Shown: positions 45,568 to 58,232, counted from the first letter of the stretch. The stretch is 64,000 bases of DNA from Quercus robur (GCF_932294415.1 NC_065535.1:67167862-67231861), one strand, 5' to 3'. A program made the numbers and translations. Notes: generated by a model not told the origin, from the sequence alone.

Positions 45568-45945
45568 TGGGTCTATTTTGGATCTGCTTATTTTGCTGAA
45601 ACTGAAAACTTTTTGCTGAAAGTACTGTAGATAAAGGTAAAAGATAGCTGAAATAGTACAGTGGAACCCATGAATAGTACCAAAAAGTGCAGTAGAACTC
45701 ATAAATAATAGCAAAAATAAACTGAAATAGTAAAATAAGCTAACTTTTTAATTTGGAGCCAAACGCACACTATGAATTCACTTATTTTGCTGAAAGTACT
45801 GTAGATAAAAGTAAAAATTAGCTAAAATATTACAGTGGGACCCATAAATAATAAAAAAAGTGCAATGGGGCCTATAAATAGTAGCAAAAATAAGTTGAAT
45901 AATAAAATAAACTAGTTTTTTAAGGTAGAGCCAACCGCACACTAT
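45568..45945. mobile_element. Two adjacent degraded MITEs of the 'gctgaaa...ctgtag' family
   Basis: Unit one (about 45568-45775) runs from 'gggtctattttggat' to 'gccaaacgcacac'. Unit two (about 45777-45945) repeats 'cttattttgctgaaagtactgtagataaa' and ends 'gccaaccgcacac'. The same family occurs at 2345-2570. Confidence 0.6.
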
Positions 45946-46172
45946 ATGTACATTATAAGGACACCCAATGTTCTTATTTTCTTTTATTTCTAACTTTCAT
46001 GATATCTAAACACTTATATGCATGTACTAAGTGGTTCTTTCTAGTTTATCTTCTAACTTTTTATTCTTTCTGTATATGAAAAATCTTAGCAATTAAAAAA
46101 AAAAAAAAAAACAATAATAAAACTTCTTTTATGCATTTCCATGTCTATAGTCTCTTTATGTCTGTGTTTCTA

Positions 46173-46216
<44 letters not shown>

Positions 46217-47277
46217 AATGGTAGTCCTTGTTTATCAGGGTACAGGAAAAAACAACATACATGCTCCCAAATCTCTTAAACACCGGAGGAGCGGGAGAGA
46301 CAGAGAAAAAGAAGAAAAATAAATAAATAAATAAAATGAAAAATGAAATTGGGAATTGGGAATTTTTATTTCTACTACAGTCTACAGGTAAATAAAAGAA
46401 TTATTTAACCCCAAAATTTTAAATTTGACTTCATTTATTTAAAATTGTTATAAAAAAAAAAAAAAAATCATGGTTTTGGCATGTACTTATATAAAATATT
46501 ATAGTAGTTTAGGGAATTAAGATCAAAAAATTATTCAATACTCCCAAATACTTTAGGCCAATTGGGGCATTTCTCTTATGGCTTTATTTACAATTACAAA
46601 CTTAATTTGACTCGTTAGGGTTTGAAAATAAACTTTTTAAATAAAGAATTTATGATTTTTTTTTTTTTTTTTTTGAATTGGAAGAATTTATGGTTTAGAT
46701 AACCTATTGGTTCAAAAGTTGATAATTTCAGTCGAACTCCATCTTATTAATAAAATATTCATGTAAATTGAAATATATTGTGTATCTTTATTGCTAGTAA
46801 AATTGGCATTAATTTTTTATCAACAAAGATTACAACTACAGTTGGAGTTAGTTAAATAGTATAATTAGTATTATTTCGTTATTTTTAAAAAAATTTCCTC
46901 GACAAATCAACTAAATATATCAGAGTACAGCCTTGACGCAGGTCACAACACAAGGGACCAAAGGCCATTTGTCTTTCTTCTCTTATTTTTATTTATTTAT
47001 TTATTTAAATGACAGCAGATACATAATTACATACAACCTGAAAAATGTAACCTCATTTTTGAGATTGAGACAGTAAAATTCCTCAATGGAGTTAGAACAT
47101 CTCCACTACTGCTTTTTTACATACCCTCAAATCCAAGATTCACACGAGTTCTTTTAACAGATACCGCTTACACTATACAAAAATCTTAAGCGAAGTTAAG
47201 TAGCTTAGGATTTGTTATCACAAAGAAAACAAGAACCTGGGTCTCTTCCATAATATTTATACCAGAGGCATTGCACA
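45946..47277. other. Intergenic DNA and 3' region of the next gene
   Basis: AT-rich, with a TA microsatellite at about 46176-46209 and several A or T runs. From about 47080 it probably includes the 3' untranslated region of the minus-strand gene ending at 47278. Confidence 0.5.
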
Positions 47278-50231
47278 TCAAGGTTCATCATGTACAGCTA
47301 TAGCAGGGCTTTTCTTCTTCTTCCTATCACTAAAGCTAGCGCTTGAAATTAAGCTTGGAAGACAACATTGCACGGACCTCATTGATTTCTCCTTCTCGGT
47401 GAAGACGCCTCCATTAGGAGTCTTTTCACTACTAGAGACAGAGTTAGTTCCATATGGGGTACCATGTGCTGACTTTGGGGTGAGGTCAAGTACAGTCGGT
47501 TTAGCTTCCATGTTTCCGTTGGCCATGTTCTGATTGCCTGATGTATTTAGGTTGTCAACATCTTCATTTTCGTGTCTGCTGCTCTCTCGGAATAGTTCAG
47601 CTAGTTTCTTTTTTGGGGATGGTTCAGGTAAGGAACCAGGCATTCTGTCCTCGAAACGAGCTAGTTTCTTTATCGTATCTGTTGGGGATGGTTCAGGTAA
47701 GGAACCAGGCCTTCTGTCTTCAAAACGAGCTATGTTGATTCGAGGGGTTCCAATGGATAAGCTATGATGGACTGGAGTGTTGCCGCGGGATGGGGTAAAA
47801 TCTGCAAGACAGACAATGAATACAACAAATTTTGATGGGGAAATTGAACAAACAAATATTTCTGCATGTCTAGCTTCTGCATTCTTCATTGCTCATCATA
47901 CAGTTAAGTAAACAACCATATAAAATCCAAAAACCATTACTATATACAAAGGTATGGAACTTTCTTCCCATGACCCACGCATGCAAGACAAAAATGGTTC
48001 AAAGCATTTTGTATTCTTACCACCATTGACACTATAAAAATCATCCTCACAATCTGACTCTAACCAGGGTTGAGAATCAAAAAAAATTTCCTCTTTGCTA
48101 CCTGCAAAAGAAAAAACAACACAAAATTCAACTTGAAGCACAATATAGGCATAAAGAGTAACTTATAGATATAAATGAGACCAACCACTAAAGTGACACA
48201 TGCCCCCCAAACATCATTTCTGACCTATCACCAAAATTGATATTTTCTCCTTTTTCTTGAACTAACTTGTAACGAGGGAGACTAGCAATGCTTTGCATTG
48301 CATTGCAGCTTTATTTTTTATTTTTTCAAAAATCCAAGTGGATGAAAACCTATATCCCACTTGCTACATTTCTACTATCACTCCCATACCCAAAAGGGGA
48401 CATGGAATCATGACCATTGCACAGCTCTGAAGTCTAAATTTTAAACTGCAATTCAGTTTTAGAAAACAGAAGGATGCTAGAAAGCTAAAGGTTTGATGAC
48501 ATAGAAAAAGGGTTAACCAAAATACACAAGTGCAACAGAGAATGTTTATAAGGGCTATTCTCATTGGACATACTAGATCTAATGGAAAAGCCACTTCGCT
48601 AAAAAGTTGAGAGTAATATACAATGAAACAGTTCTCAAAGATCTTCAAAAATGCCATTAATATTCACTTTTTATGAAACCATACAAGTGACTAGAGACCA
48701 AACATGATTTTTACCTTCATACTGTTGGGATGGTAATCCTTTAATTTCTCCTGAAAATATTCCATTTAATTTCATGATATTAACTGTATCATCTTCTTTC
48801 TTAGCAATTTACTTAAACCCGACTTACCCTTCCATATCCTATACAGTGGTCCATCCATCACTCAGTCTTGCGTAAAAATTTAATCCTCAAGAGTCACTAA
48901 CACCACAACCCAAGATGCATCTCATTAAAATGGGCCTAAACTAATGGCCTACAGATATACACAATTTTCAAAGAGGGGGTGGGGGGACCAGTTGTCTAAT
49001 CAGACAACTATATTAGATAACTATAATGAAAGGTAAATAATAGTTGGAGACAATACATATTCTGTATCTACCGAAAGCCCTACATTGTAATGAATGCACA
49101 GGACAAGGGTTTTCTACAAACCCCGAGTTTGCCTAGAAGGCATCTAGAATTTTAGAGCTCACACCTTGCCACAGTAAAACAAAGGCTTACTTTCTTCTCC
49201 ACATCTTACAACATCATCCACACAACACTTCTGAGATGCAAAATCCATAATCCCTATGCCAGCAGGGCAACCACATGGTATTTTGTTTATCACTAGGAAG
49301 GAATTATTAATAAAAAATAAAAAGAAGGTTTATTCTCAAAAAAGCTTTCATCAATCTCATATTAGTCTTCCTTACAACACCACTCTAAGAATCGAATCTA
49401 ATAGCTCTGAACAGCTTTTTTTTGCTTTGATTGTCCTTCATAACAATCAGAGCCTATTAGCCAAAAGAATAAAAGAAAACCTCCAAGAAGTCCATAAACA
49501 TTTATAGACTAATAGACAATAAATCCAAGGAGGAAGATCATATTCAGAAAGAGCAGTTAAACAAATGGATTTATTTATAACCAAAAATGAAACTTACTGA
49601 TTGATAAATGAATGGAATAAAACCGATTCAAATCATAAAAGACTAGCAAACAAAAAAGATATATGAATATTGAAAAAATCCAATCTAGCTAATGAAATCA
49701 ACAAGGAAGCGTGTCAAATACTGTGTGGCTAAGACTAACAAATGTAATAGTTGAATATAAAAAACAATTTAAAAAAAAAAAAAAAAAAAAAAAGATGATG
49801 ATTTCTTCAAACATGTAGAAAATGAAAAAAGTAATCCATAGAGACCCCACACCCCATTTCATTATAGATCAAACATCACTTAAAATATCAAAACAAAAAG
49901 AAACAGAGAAAATATTATACAACGTAATAAACCATCAGATATAGTAAGAAAATTTGAAAACAAAAAACACCCATCTGATTTCTTGCACCATATAGTCAAA
50001 TACAACTTTTTTTTCAATGAAAGCTATGCTTTTTACATAGAAGAAGAAGCATACCATAGACTCTGGGGGTTGAGAGAGAAGGCGACCACTGAGACTTAAC
50101 AGAAACAACGTTGTTGAGGATGATCGGACGGTCACCATTGGTGGGAATTTCCTTGATGGGTGAGGGAAGAATGACGAGCTTGTCGTCTTTGGCGGAGCTA
50201 GAGTTTCCATAAATCGATACACACGAACCCA

Positions 50232-50232
<1 letters not shown>
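47278..50232 (-). CDS. At3g27210-like protein, predicted N-myristoylated, function unknown
   Basis: Three exons are inferred: 50232-50055, 48101-48021 and 47801-47278, all GT-AG and in frame, encoding 260 residues. The start MGSCVS is a canonical N-myristoylation site (Gly2), with Cys4 available for palmitoylation, so attachment to the plasma membrane is expected. The conserved blocks KSQWSPS, EEIFFDSQPWLESDCEDDFYSVNG and DFTPSRGNTPVHHS identify the uncharacterised plant family of Arabidopsis At3g27210. A basic KKKKSP stretch follows SVQCCLPSLISSASFSDR near the C-terminus. Residues 111-133 and 134-153 are an in-frame tandem repeat of the ARFEDR-PGSLPEPSP motif. Introns are 1953 and 219 bp. 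A (CT)n run lies directly before the ATG in the leader. No enzymatic motif is visible, and no function should be inferred. Confidence 0.9.
47600..47728 (-). repeat. In-frame coding tandem repeat (60 and 69 bp units)
   Basis: Plus-strand units 47600-47659 and 47660-47728 share 'gctagtttctt' and 'ggggatggttcaggtaagg' and differ by a 9-bp indel and a few substitutions. The encoded units are 20 and 23 residues. Confidence 0.92.

Positions 50233-50233
<1 letters not shown>

Positions 50234-50274
<41 letters not shown>
50234..50274. repeat. (CT)n microsatellite in the 5' leader
   Basis: About twenty CT units (GA on the coding strand) sit immediately upstream of the minus-strand ATG at 50232. Such leader tracts are common in plant genes. 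The region to about 50460 continues as probable leader and promoter, with another GA tract at 50425-50450. Confidence 0.9.
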
Positions 50275-50278
<4 letters not shown>

Positions 50279-50459
50279 CAGTCTGATCATCACGAACACA
50301 GAGAGACTCTTGAAAAAACAAAACAGCTTTTACAGACTGGGTGAGAGTGAAGAAGAGAGAGGGTTTTTTGGCGTTATGTAAAACACTATAATAAAACTTT
50401 AAAAGGCAGTGACTCTGAAATAGCTCAGAGAGAGAGAGAGATAGAGAGAGAGACCTTTG

Positions 50460-53408
50460 AAAGTTGAAAAGGTAAGTTTATATTTATCAAAGAAGGAGAC
50501 TATCTCGTATTGTGTTTTTGTAAAATCAAAATGTGACTGGTGACTGGTAAAGAGTGTTATAGTGTATTTACAGAGGTGGGACCTACTCTGAAAATTGTTT
50601 CTGTGTGCATGTCACTCTTTGAGTCTTTCAATTACTTTTCTTTCTTTCTTTTTTTTTCCAATAAATATATGTGATTTAATTTTTTTTCCACAATTACTTG
50701 CGTAATGTCAAATGTGTTAGGATTAGGTGGAAAAAATAAATCAGTTATTAAATCATACGAAAGTGACATTATTTTTTAGTTAAAAACTAATCATCTTAGT
50801 GAAGTTATAAATAAAATAATTGTGCTATCATGTATATAAAATAGAAAATAATTTTGTAAGTGACATTATCAGACATGAGAGGAGAGTCTTAGTGACACAA
50901 TTTCTTACCTCAATTTTTGTCATAACATATTGTGTGGTTAATTATAAATGATGGAAAAAAAAAAGATTATTTTTTTTAGGAAAAAGAAATAATGATTCTA
51001 AATAAAAGAGTTTGTCAATTACTTATAAGAAATCAGTTATTAATCATACGAAAGTGACATTACTTTAGTTAAAAACTTATCATCTTAGAGAAATTATATA
51101 TAAAAAATTACAAATAAAATAAATTTGTAAGTGACATTAGCAAACATAAGAGAATAGTCTAAGTGACACAATTTCGTGCCTCAATTTTTGTCCTAACATA
51201 TTTTGTAGTTTATTATAAGTGGTGAAAAAAAAAATAATGATTTTTTTAGGGAAAAAAAATAATGATTCTAAGTAAAAGAGTTTGTCAATTGCTTTAATCA
51301 ATCATCTCAACAAGTTGTGACAAAAATTATGATAAATAATATAGTTCTAAAAGAAATATTAAAAGAACTATTAGCTGGGTAATGATTTGGCTGTATAACT
51401 ATGTTTTCATATTGTGAATTGCGTGGTTTGTAACTCTGTATTATTTATCTATTTAGGAGAGGGAAGTTTTCTATATGGCTTTAATTTATATATTAAAAAA
51501 ATGGATTTAATTTATTTGTTGGGAGGATTAAGGACTTGATGTGTGTATACTAGTGGTGAGTGTGTGGGTGTGGGTGTGTGTGGAGATGAAAGGTTTAGCT
51601 GTTTAGGTGACTTGACAATATTGAATCATTAAGTGCAATTTAATTTTCTTTCTTAAAAAGAGGAAAAGATTTTTCGGATAAGTAATATTAAAATGAAATC
51701 ATACATTGATTTAGGCATGGTTATCTCTTAAACGTCCATCTTCATTTCAAAGTGATTGTGATTGGTAATATTACGCTACCACCGAAAATGGACTGCTTCA
51801 CATACCTATTTTTTTTCCAAAAGAAACGTTGAAAGCAAGAAAATCTTGTATATACTTAGGCACATGGATATTATTTAAGCCATTTTTGTTTTTTTCCTAT
51901 AATAATTATAGATATTCTAAATATATATCTCTATAATTGACAAAAAAAAACCAAAAATATCTGGCACAACCTCACCAATTTTTTGGTATTTTTTGGGGCA
52001 GTTGGCAAAGGATAGATTTCACCATAAAATAAAAGAACAAAAATGGGAAAAGGGTGCTGTAAATTAAAAAATAAATAGTATAACTATAAATAAATAAATA
52101 AAAGGGAAAAATATAATTCAAAAGAAAAGAAGGGCACCATAGAAATTGGAATTGTCAAGGAAAGACAGCTAACACGCTTGGAAGTTGGAACAGTGGTCAC
52201 CATTCACCAGCCTTGGCCTAACACGTTTGGGACACGCCATGGTCATAACTCAAAAGGGCTGACCCCAGCTTCTGATATGGAAAAGTGCATAATCTAATTT
52301 TGTACTGATTACTGAGCTAATAATCATGTGGAAATTATGTGCATGTCTAATTAATACTATAAGAAATGATTTCCCACCAATTCTGAAATGGTGGAATTAG
52401 TATTACCGCATTAACTTTGAATCCATTCCACAACTTTGAATCTCATGCTTTATCATACTTTTTAAAATGCCAGTATAAATGTCACAATTTTGTTTAGTTC
52501 CTTTCTTTTCTCTTGGATTAACAAAAAGGGCCACAGATTTTGCATTTTGTATAGCCTTTAGGCTCAAGTTTGTGCAACAATTTTATAGAAGAGTGCAAGC
52601 CAAAATATGCTCAACTTTGGTATACTAGAGCTTGAGCTGCAAATGTCGGTAAAAAGAAGAAGGAAGAAAACAGAGACACATCATGCACAGAATCCACTTA
52701 GCTTGGTCTCAACCACCAGAATGATTGGCAGCAGGGAAGACACGAAATTGCTAGATAAAGTTATAAACAAAGCTCTAGTCATTTCAAGGTTTCAACTTTC
52801 AATTATGACCCACCAATCTCACTTTTCATTACAAATGACAAAATATGGGAAATGTGATTTAGATGGGGGAGTTGGAGTATAGTTGAAAATGATAGAATTA
52901 ACCAAAAGTTTGACTAAATTTCTTCTGTGATGAAGATGTTAGGTATTAGAACAATAGCAATATTTCCATAACTGGTTCAACATGGACCCTGCTTGTAAAA
53001 GTAGGATTTAAGCATGTGCGAAGATGGATCCTAAGAAATTAACTTGTATAAATTATAAAACACAATCTCAATGGTTGGTTAGCGGTTTTCATGCTTCGTA
53101 TGATCCAACATGTGGTCTTGAGTTTTTTTTTTTTTTTTTTTTTGGAGAAGACATGAGGTCTTAAGTTAAGTATTCTAATATTTATCACTTTGGAGTCACT
53201 CTAATGATTTTTCCTTATAATTACCTAGTATTTATGGGTAAGGCAAAAAGGATTACACATTTTAGGGAAAAAATTAGGTATGTATTCTAAGACTTTCGAC
53301 ACTTATGGTAGGGAAAAAATAAATGATATATATATATATATATATATATATCATTACTATTAAAATACTAGTCAAGTTATTATTAAAATCGCTAATAATC
53401 GCTTATAT
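50460..53408. other. Intergenic DNA with a diverged direct repeat
   Basis: No gene was seen. Bases about 50690-51000 and 51020-51290 are diverged tandem copies, sharing 'atcatacgaaagtgacatta', 'agtctaagtgacacaatttc' type words and 'taatgattcta'. The frame at 52607-52882 has no family support. A T run (53118-53142) and a TA run (53328-53351) follow. Confidence 0.5.
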
Positions 53409-54227
53409 GCAGGAGCAGCTCCACATAAAGCCTAAGGTGGTCAAAGGACCACCCTAGCCAGGAAAAAAAAATAATTATTATGTATAAATTATAAAAATTT
53501 ATGATTTTTTTATCCTTAAAAAAACTTTGTGACCACTCTAAATTTTTTTAGGCCTAACATAATTAAACTTTGGACAAACTTTGACAGTAAACTTGGTTGT
53601 AGACTAAGGCTACAACTCCATTCAATATTTTTTTTATTGAATGTGATTTTTAACAAATTCACTATTTAATTACATTTTCTTCTAATATTCTCTATATTTA
53701 CTAAATTTCAAAAAGATCGATAGCTATGTCATCAATCAAATATTTAAATTTCGAGTTGTTGTAATCTAAAATTATACATATAAAATAAGTTTTTGGATCG
53801 AATAGTAAATAATATCCGATTGGTATGGAATTTGACATGTGTTTTAAGAATATAGAGAACATACAATTCAACGATTAGATTTTCAAAATATGTAGCAATA
53901 TTAATTTGTTTAGCGAGAGTTGTAGCCTTAAGTTATAACTAAGTTTGTAGCCAAATTTTGTACTTAAACTTTGGTCCTCTTAACAATATATTAGTTCCTT
54001 ACAAACAAAAAAGTAAGAGTTCAAGAAAAATTTTGAAAAAGATGTAGCTTGCAATTTCTTTCTATGAATTTTCAAAGTAAGAAAATTCATAGAAGGAAAT
54101 TGTAAGACTTTATGTGTTTGTGTGTATGTTTTTTTTCATAAATATATGAAGTTCTCTTTTTATTAGATTTTGTATAATTTAAGTTTCTTAATGACCACCC
54201 TCAATAAAATTTCTAGAGCCACCACCA
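53409..54227. mobile_element. Possible hAT-like element, invaded by a MULE-type MITE
   Basis: The left edge 'caggagcagctcca' and right edge 'tctagagccaccacc' are weak inverted repeats like the G/C-rich ends of other hAT-like elements here ('ggaccaccctagcc' inside the left, 'gaccaccctcaat' inside the right). No TSD was identified. Confidence 0.35.
53574..53963. mobile_element. MULE-type MITE, 11-bp TSD TTAAACTTTGG
   Basis: Long imperfect inverted repeats ('acaaactttgac...aaacttggttgtagac', 'gttataactaagtttgtagccaaattttgt') enclose an AT-rich core. TTAAACTTTGG flanks both sides (53563-53573 and 53964-53974), in the 9-11 bp range typical of Mutator-like elements. Length 390 bp, non-coding. Confidence 0.7.
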
Positions 54228-54235
54228 CCTAGGAA

Positions 54236-54389
54236 AATTATTAAATACTCCGGAAGTACCATAAATGCGTACTCTCTCCTTTCACATGAATTGTGGATCC
54301 CACCATAAATTTAATTAGTGGGACTCACAATTATGTGAGAGAGAGGTGTACGCATTTATGGTACTTCGGGAGTACTCAATAATTACCCC
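54236..54389. mobile_element. Foldback MITE
   Basis: The segment is nearly a complete hairpin. 'gaagtaccataaatgcgtac' on the left pairs with 'gtacgcatttatggtacttc' on the right, continuing through 'tctctcctttcacatgaattgtgg' and 'cacaattatgtgagagaga' to a short loop around 'aaatttaat'. No coding potential. Confidence 0.8.
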
Positions 54390-54540
54390 ACTACCTATAT
54401 GGATAAATTTTGCCTAATAAACACCGAATTTAAGATTCAAGATTCAACGTACATGCTCACACAAAACACACCCATCCAATCAAATCTAGGGTATAATATA
54501 ATTAGTACCAATTATTTTGGTTGAATGTGACTATGAAGAG

Positions 54541-55820
54541 TGTGAGAGTGCCTTTTTCCGTAACACTCAGGCCCAAGGATTCCGGGCCGAATAGTTGTAG
54601 TTTGGTGGACCGGGTTTTGATTCACCGCAACAAACAGGCTGTTTAAGAATCAAGTGGTGCATAGGGCATGCTTCTTACAATACATATAAACTGACAAACA
54701 AGGATATTTTGTATTGAACAACAAATCAAAACAGCAAAGTAAATGCAGAGAACAAAATAATAAAAGCACAAAACAACGTTTTAGGGATCCTTAAATTAGT
54801 GGAAAGTATTTCATTGAATTTTTCTTTATTATGATTACAGTACGCTCACTGAGACGTGATACAAGGTTCAAGCAAGCTCAAAAATTACAGTCTTGAATGG
54901 TTATTCTAACCTTCAAGACTTGCAAAGTTTGATTCTTTTTGAATCCGAGTATGTGCTATAGTGGCTTTTCTAGGATATCGGGAAGTAGTGTTACTAATTT
55001 TCCCTGAGTTTTCTCTTCTTTACAGAGTTTTATCAATAGTTCTTTCACTCCTAAAATTCTCTCCCTTCTTCGCAATCCTTCCCCTCTTTTTATAGTGATA
55101 TTCTAAAGTCCCAGGGGAACCATTGGTTCCCCTGCTTTGTCCTCTGGTCAACAGGGCATGTATTGTACCCATCGCTCAGCAAGTTCCGTTTCCCTATTCT
55201 TCATCCTTTCCTTCCTTTAGTTTTGATTTCTTTGAAAGTCTATGACTGACTACCTATTTCGGAACATGCTGAGGTCACGCCTTTCTCGATCCCACTTTTG
55301 GTAGCTCTTCTTCTTTATATTTTTTCTCAAATGGGCAGAATCTCATTCTGCCGGTTTGAAAGTCTTCCGCTGCTATTCCCTTTTTTATACTTCTTCATTC
55401 TAGTTCCCTGAGGCACTTCCCACTTGCGCCATGAGAGGTCGCTGATTCTTTCCTCTTTTCTTGCTGGGTCGTTTGGCGCTTGAGAGGGACGTGGCTTCCC
55501 CTCTATTTCTTGTGTTTCTTTTTTGTCCTTACCTTTCGAACTGTCTTAATCTTTTGTTGACTGTGCTTACACGCCTAGGAGGATTCGAGCCTTTTTGGTG
55601 GTCTCTGAGAATCCCGGCTCAGCTTTCTTCTTCAATCCTCTGATATGGGCTACTTTTCCTTTTCTTTCTTCTTTTCTTGTAAGCTTATGGGCTTCCCTTT
55701 TTCCTTCTTGATGCTTCTTTTGGACTTGAAGCCTCTTGGGCCTGCCATTTCTTCTCTTTCGTGGCCCCCTTGCACTTATTTCTTTGGGCTTGGGTACTGT
55801 GTTTTTTTTAGACCTCAACA
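54541..55820 (-). mobile_element. Solo LTR, 1280 bp, 5-bp TSD AAGAG
   Basis: The block starts TGTGAGAGTGCC and ends GACCTCAACA. AAGAG occurs directly on both sides (54536-54540 and 55821-55825), a perfect 5-bp duplication. On the minus strand the LTR begins TGTTGAGGTC and has a TATA box (CTATAAAAAGAGG) near 55090, so the minus orientation is preferred. No gag-pol remains. Frames at 55461-55896 lie within the LTR and are not genes. Confidence 0.88.
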
Positions 55821-56341
55821 AAGAGAACATTGTGATCCCTATGTCATCATTCTTAAACCCGAACCAACCCAACTAGTCAAACCGGTGAACCAGTGATCCA
55901 TTACCTAAACCAATTTCAGTCTTTAATTATACAATTTAAGCATATGACTTGATCTGTTGATCAGACCTAGTGGGTTCTTTGTAACATGTTCAAACCAAAC
56001 AAATTCTTTAAAATCATTCAATGTTTTTCACAAACTCCAAAACACTTATCTACCTAAATTTAAAATGCTTTGTTTATAAATAGTTTGACATTTTGGTCTT
56101 TTCCAAAAAAGAAAAAATATATGATATTTTATGTGATAGGGTAAACTGGAATTTGCCCCCATAAATTATAGGGACAAATACAACCTCCTATTTATACCAC
56201 ATATGAAGTTGAAGATGTTTTTGACTTTTTGTTGATTTTGTCTAACACTAGCACCTAAGTTTTTTAAAACCCACATTTTCCCACATCATTATTCCAATAT
56301 GTTTGTTAATTAATTTTATATAAAATCTCCTATATTTACCT
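55821..56341. other. Spacer between two solo LTRs
   Basis: AT-rich, no gene seen. The text 'acccgaaccaacccaactagtcaaaccgg' at about 55855 is a low-complexity remnant, possibly of another repeat end. Confidence 0.5.
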
Positions 56342-57113
56342 TGTATGGACACGTTTTGCAGCCCAAGATGTATGAGATATTGGCCCAGTGAGTCCAGTAT
56401 AATAAATTTGTAAAGAGTGGGTCAAAGAACTAGGCCCTAATAAATTTGACAACAGCTAGTATGGATTTAGATGATAATCAAGCAAAAATAAGGAACATAA
56501 AGCTGAATGAATTCCCTGTCCGAGGAGGGAAGTTTTATATATAGATCAATAACGGTTGAGTACAAATACAATTTTGATTGCTACAATATTCTTTCTCTAT
56601 TTTTTTGATCCCTTCCTCATGGAAGGTCTCTTACATTATATAGCTTCATTTGGACCATCTTGATCTTACACTTGTTAGTCATCTGAGCCCTTATTTGAGT
56701 ACCTGTCCCATTAGACACCCTTTTTGGCTTTCTGTGAATTGTGGTAGCTAAGGCAACACTGTTCAGAGGTCTTCTCCACATAAATGCGGCCAGAAAAGTA
56801 GCTGCAGTGCATTGCAATGTGGTGGTAGCAGTTTTTCCTTAGATATTTTTGGGTTCCCTTCTTTCTTGTATGTTCATAATGCACGTCCTTATCACTGGAG
56901 CTACTTGGAAGGTCCCCCTGACTATCGGGACATACATTTGAGCTGTACCTAGCACAATCGAGAAGTTATTCCTTCTCAGACCGCCCTCCCATTTGTATCT
57001 CACTCATTAGATTCTAAGCTTGACACCTCCAACACCATTCGTTTGTTCTCGGATTACTATACTTTCGGCCAAGGTCCAAGGCCCAATATACAATTTGGAC
57101 CCTTAACCCTACA
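56342..57113 (-). mobile_element. Solo LTR, 772 bp, imperfect TSD TACCT/TACCC
   Basis: The block starts TGTATGGACACG and ends AACCCTACA. TACCT precedes and TACCC follows, four of five matching. In the minus orientation it begins TGTAGGGTTAAGG and has a TATA-like TATATATAAAACTT near 56540. It shares 'cctcctcgg' and 'ggcccaat' type words with the LTR at 4548, so the families may be related. No internal region. Confidence 0.68.
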
Positions 57114-57133
57114 TACCCCATTAATTAAAATAT

Positions 57134-57324
57134 AGACAAAGTTTAGTTACAAAATTGGTTATAACTTCTAAACCAATTTTGTAAAAATTTTGCAAACATG
57201 AAGGATATAAGAAAAAAAATATGTAATCCAATGATTGTTTTGTCAAAATTCACCCTCAATAAAAAAAATGTTGGGTAAGATTGTAACCTTAAGTTACAAC
57301 TAATTTTGTAACTAAATTTTGTTC
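57134..57324. mobile_element. Second, shorter MULE-type MITE, same family as 53574
   Basis: The ends 'acaaagtttagttacaaaattggttataac' and (complement) 'acaaaatttagttacaaaattagttgtaac' are inverted and closely resemble the element at 53574-53963. TTAAAATAT precedes and TTAAAATGC follows, a decayed 9-bp duplication. Confidence 0.6.
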
Positions 57325-57529
57325 TTAAAATGCCACACATCATATTTTCTTTATATATTATAATAAATAATTTTATATAGTCATAATAAATGTCTATTAA
57401 GAACTACGTTAATTAATAAATTCTATATTTATAATAAAATAAAATAGATAAAATATCATATTTTGTTAAATTGTTAACACGAATTAATGACTAATTAAAT
57501 TTAAGAATCAAGTAATATCCACCAGTTCC

Positions 57530-57700
57530 TCAAAAAAAAAAAAAAAACAAAAAAAAAAGTAATATCCACCATGATTGACAATTTGATTGTTAATACGCAA
57601 GATGCCTATTGCCGATCGACTTGCAGTTAACAACAACAACAACAACAACAACGTCACATCGAAAAAAAAACAACAACATCAACTTTAAGAGCCCGAAGCC
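57530..57700. repeat. A-rich tract and (CAA)n microsatellite
   Basis: A runs near 57532-57558 bracket a repeated 'agtaatatccacca' word (57511 and 57559). (AAC)n units follow at about 57629-57651. Confidence 0.75.
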
Positions 57701-58038
57701 CCACATTTACATGAAGGTAAAGGGGTGGCCTTTATTAACACTGAATAGCGTTCATTTCCTGAGAGATGGGTATGGTATCTGTCTAACTTCCCCTTTTCTT
57801 TTAGTCTTTCATTTCTTTTATATGAATAATTCATAGCTTGGGACATGTTTTGTAGGCGGTAATAGATACTATAATATAATAATTATTTCTATAGTTTAAT
57901 TATTATTTAGTTTGGTAATTTTTTTATTATAGGAAATAATTATTCCTTAAAAATATCTATTTTTTAAAATGAGAAATAACTATTCCTTTTTAAAAATGTT
58001 TTAAATTTGTAATAGATATTCTTTAATAGGTATAATAA

Positions 58039-58232
58039 GAATAATACTATAGACACAAACTAATTTATAATATTTTTACAAATTGCTGATATGGTTTTAA
58101 TAATTTTCAAATAATTATTGGTAAACATAAATGTGATGTTAGTGGTGGACCCATATTAGAGCTAATAAGAATTTGCTACATCAATAGTTTGTAAAAATGT
58201 TGTAAAATAGCTTGTGTCTATAGCATTACTCA
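58039..58232. mobile_element. MITE with 9-bp TSD GTATAATAA
   Basis: The ends GAATAATACTATAGACACAA and, on the opposite strand, TGAGTAATGCTATAGACACAA are inverted. GTATAATAA flanks both sides perfectly (58030-58038 and 58233-58241). The interior pairs over much of its length ('atttttacaaattgctgatatgg', 'catcaatagtttgtaaaaatg'). Mutator-like by TSD size. 194 bp, non-coding. Confidence 0.78.

Noticed and set aside
52607..52882. 91-residue open frame
   Set aside because: No recognisable domain. Isolated in AT-rich DNA.
55461..55896. Open frames on both strands, including a basic 101-residue one
   Set aside because: They are almost wholly within the solo LTR ending at 55820. The basic frame is the complement of a CT-rich tract.
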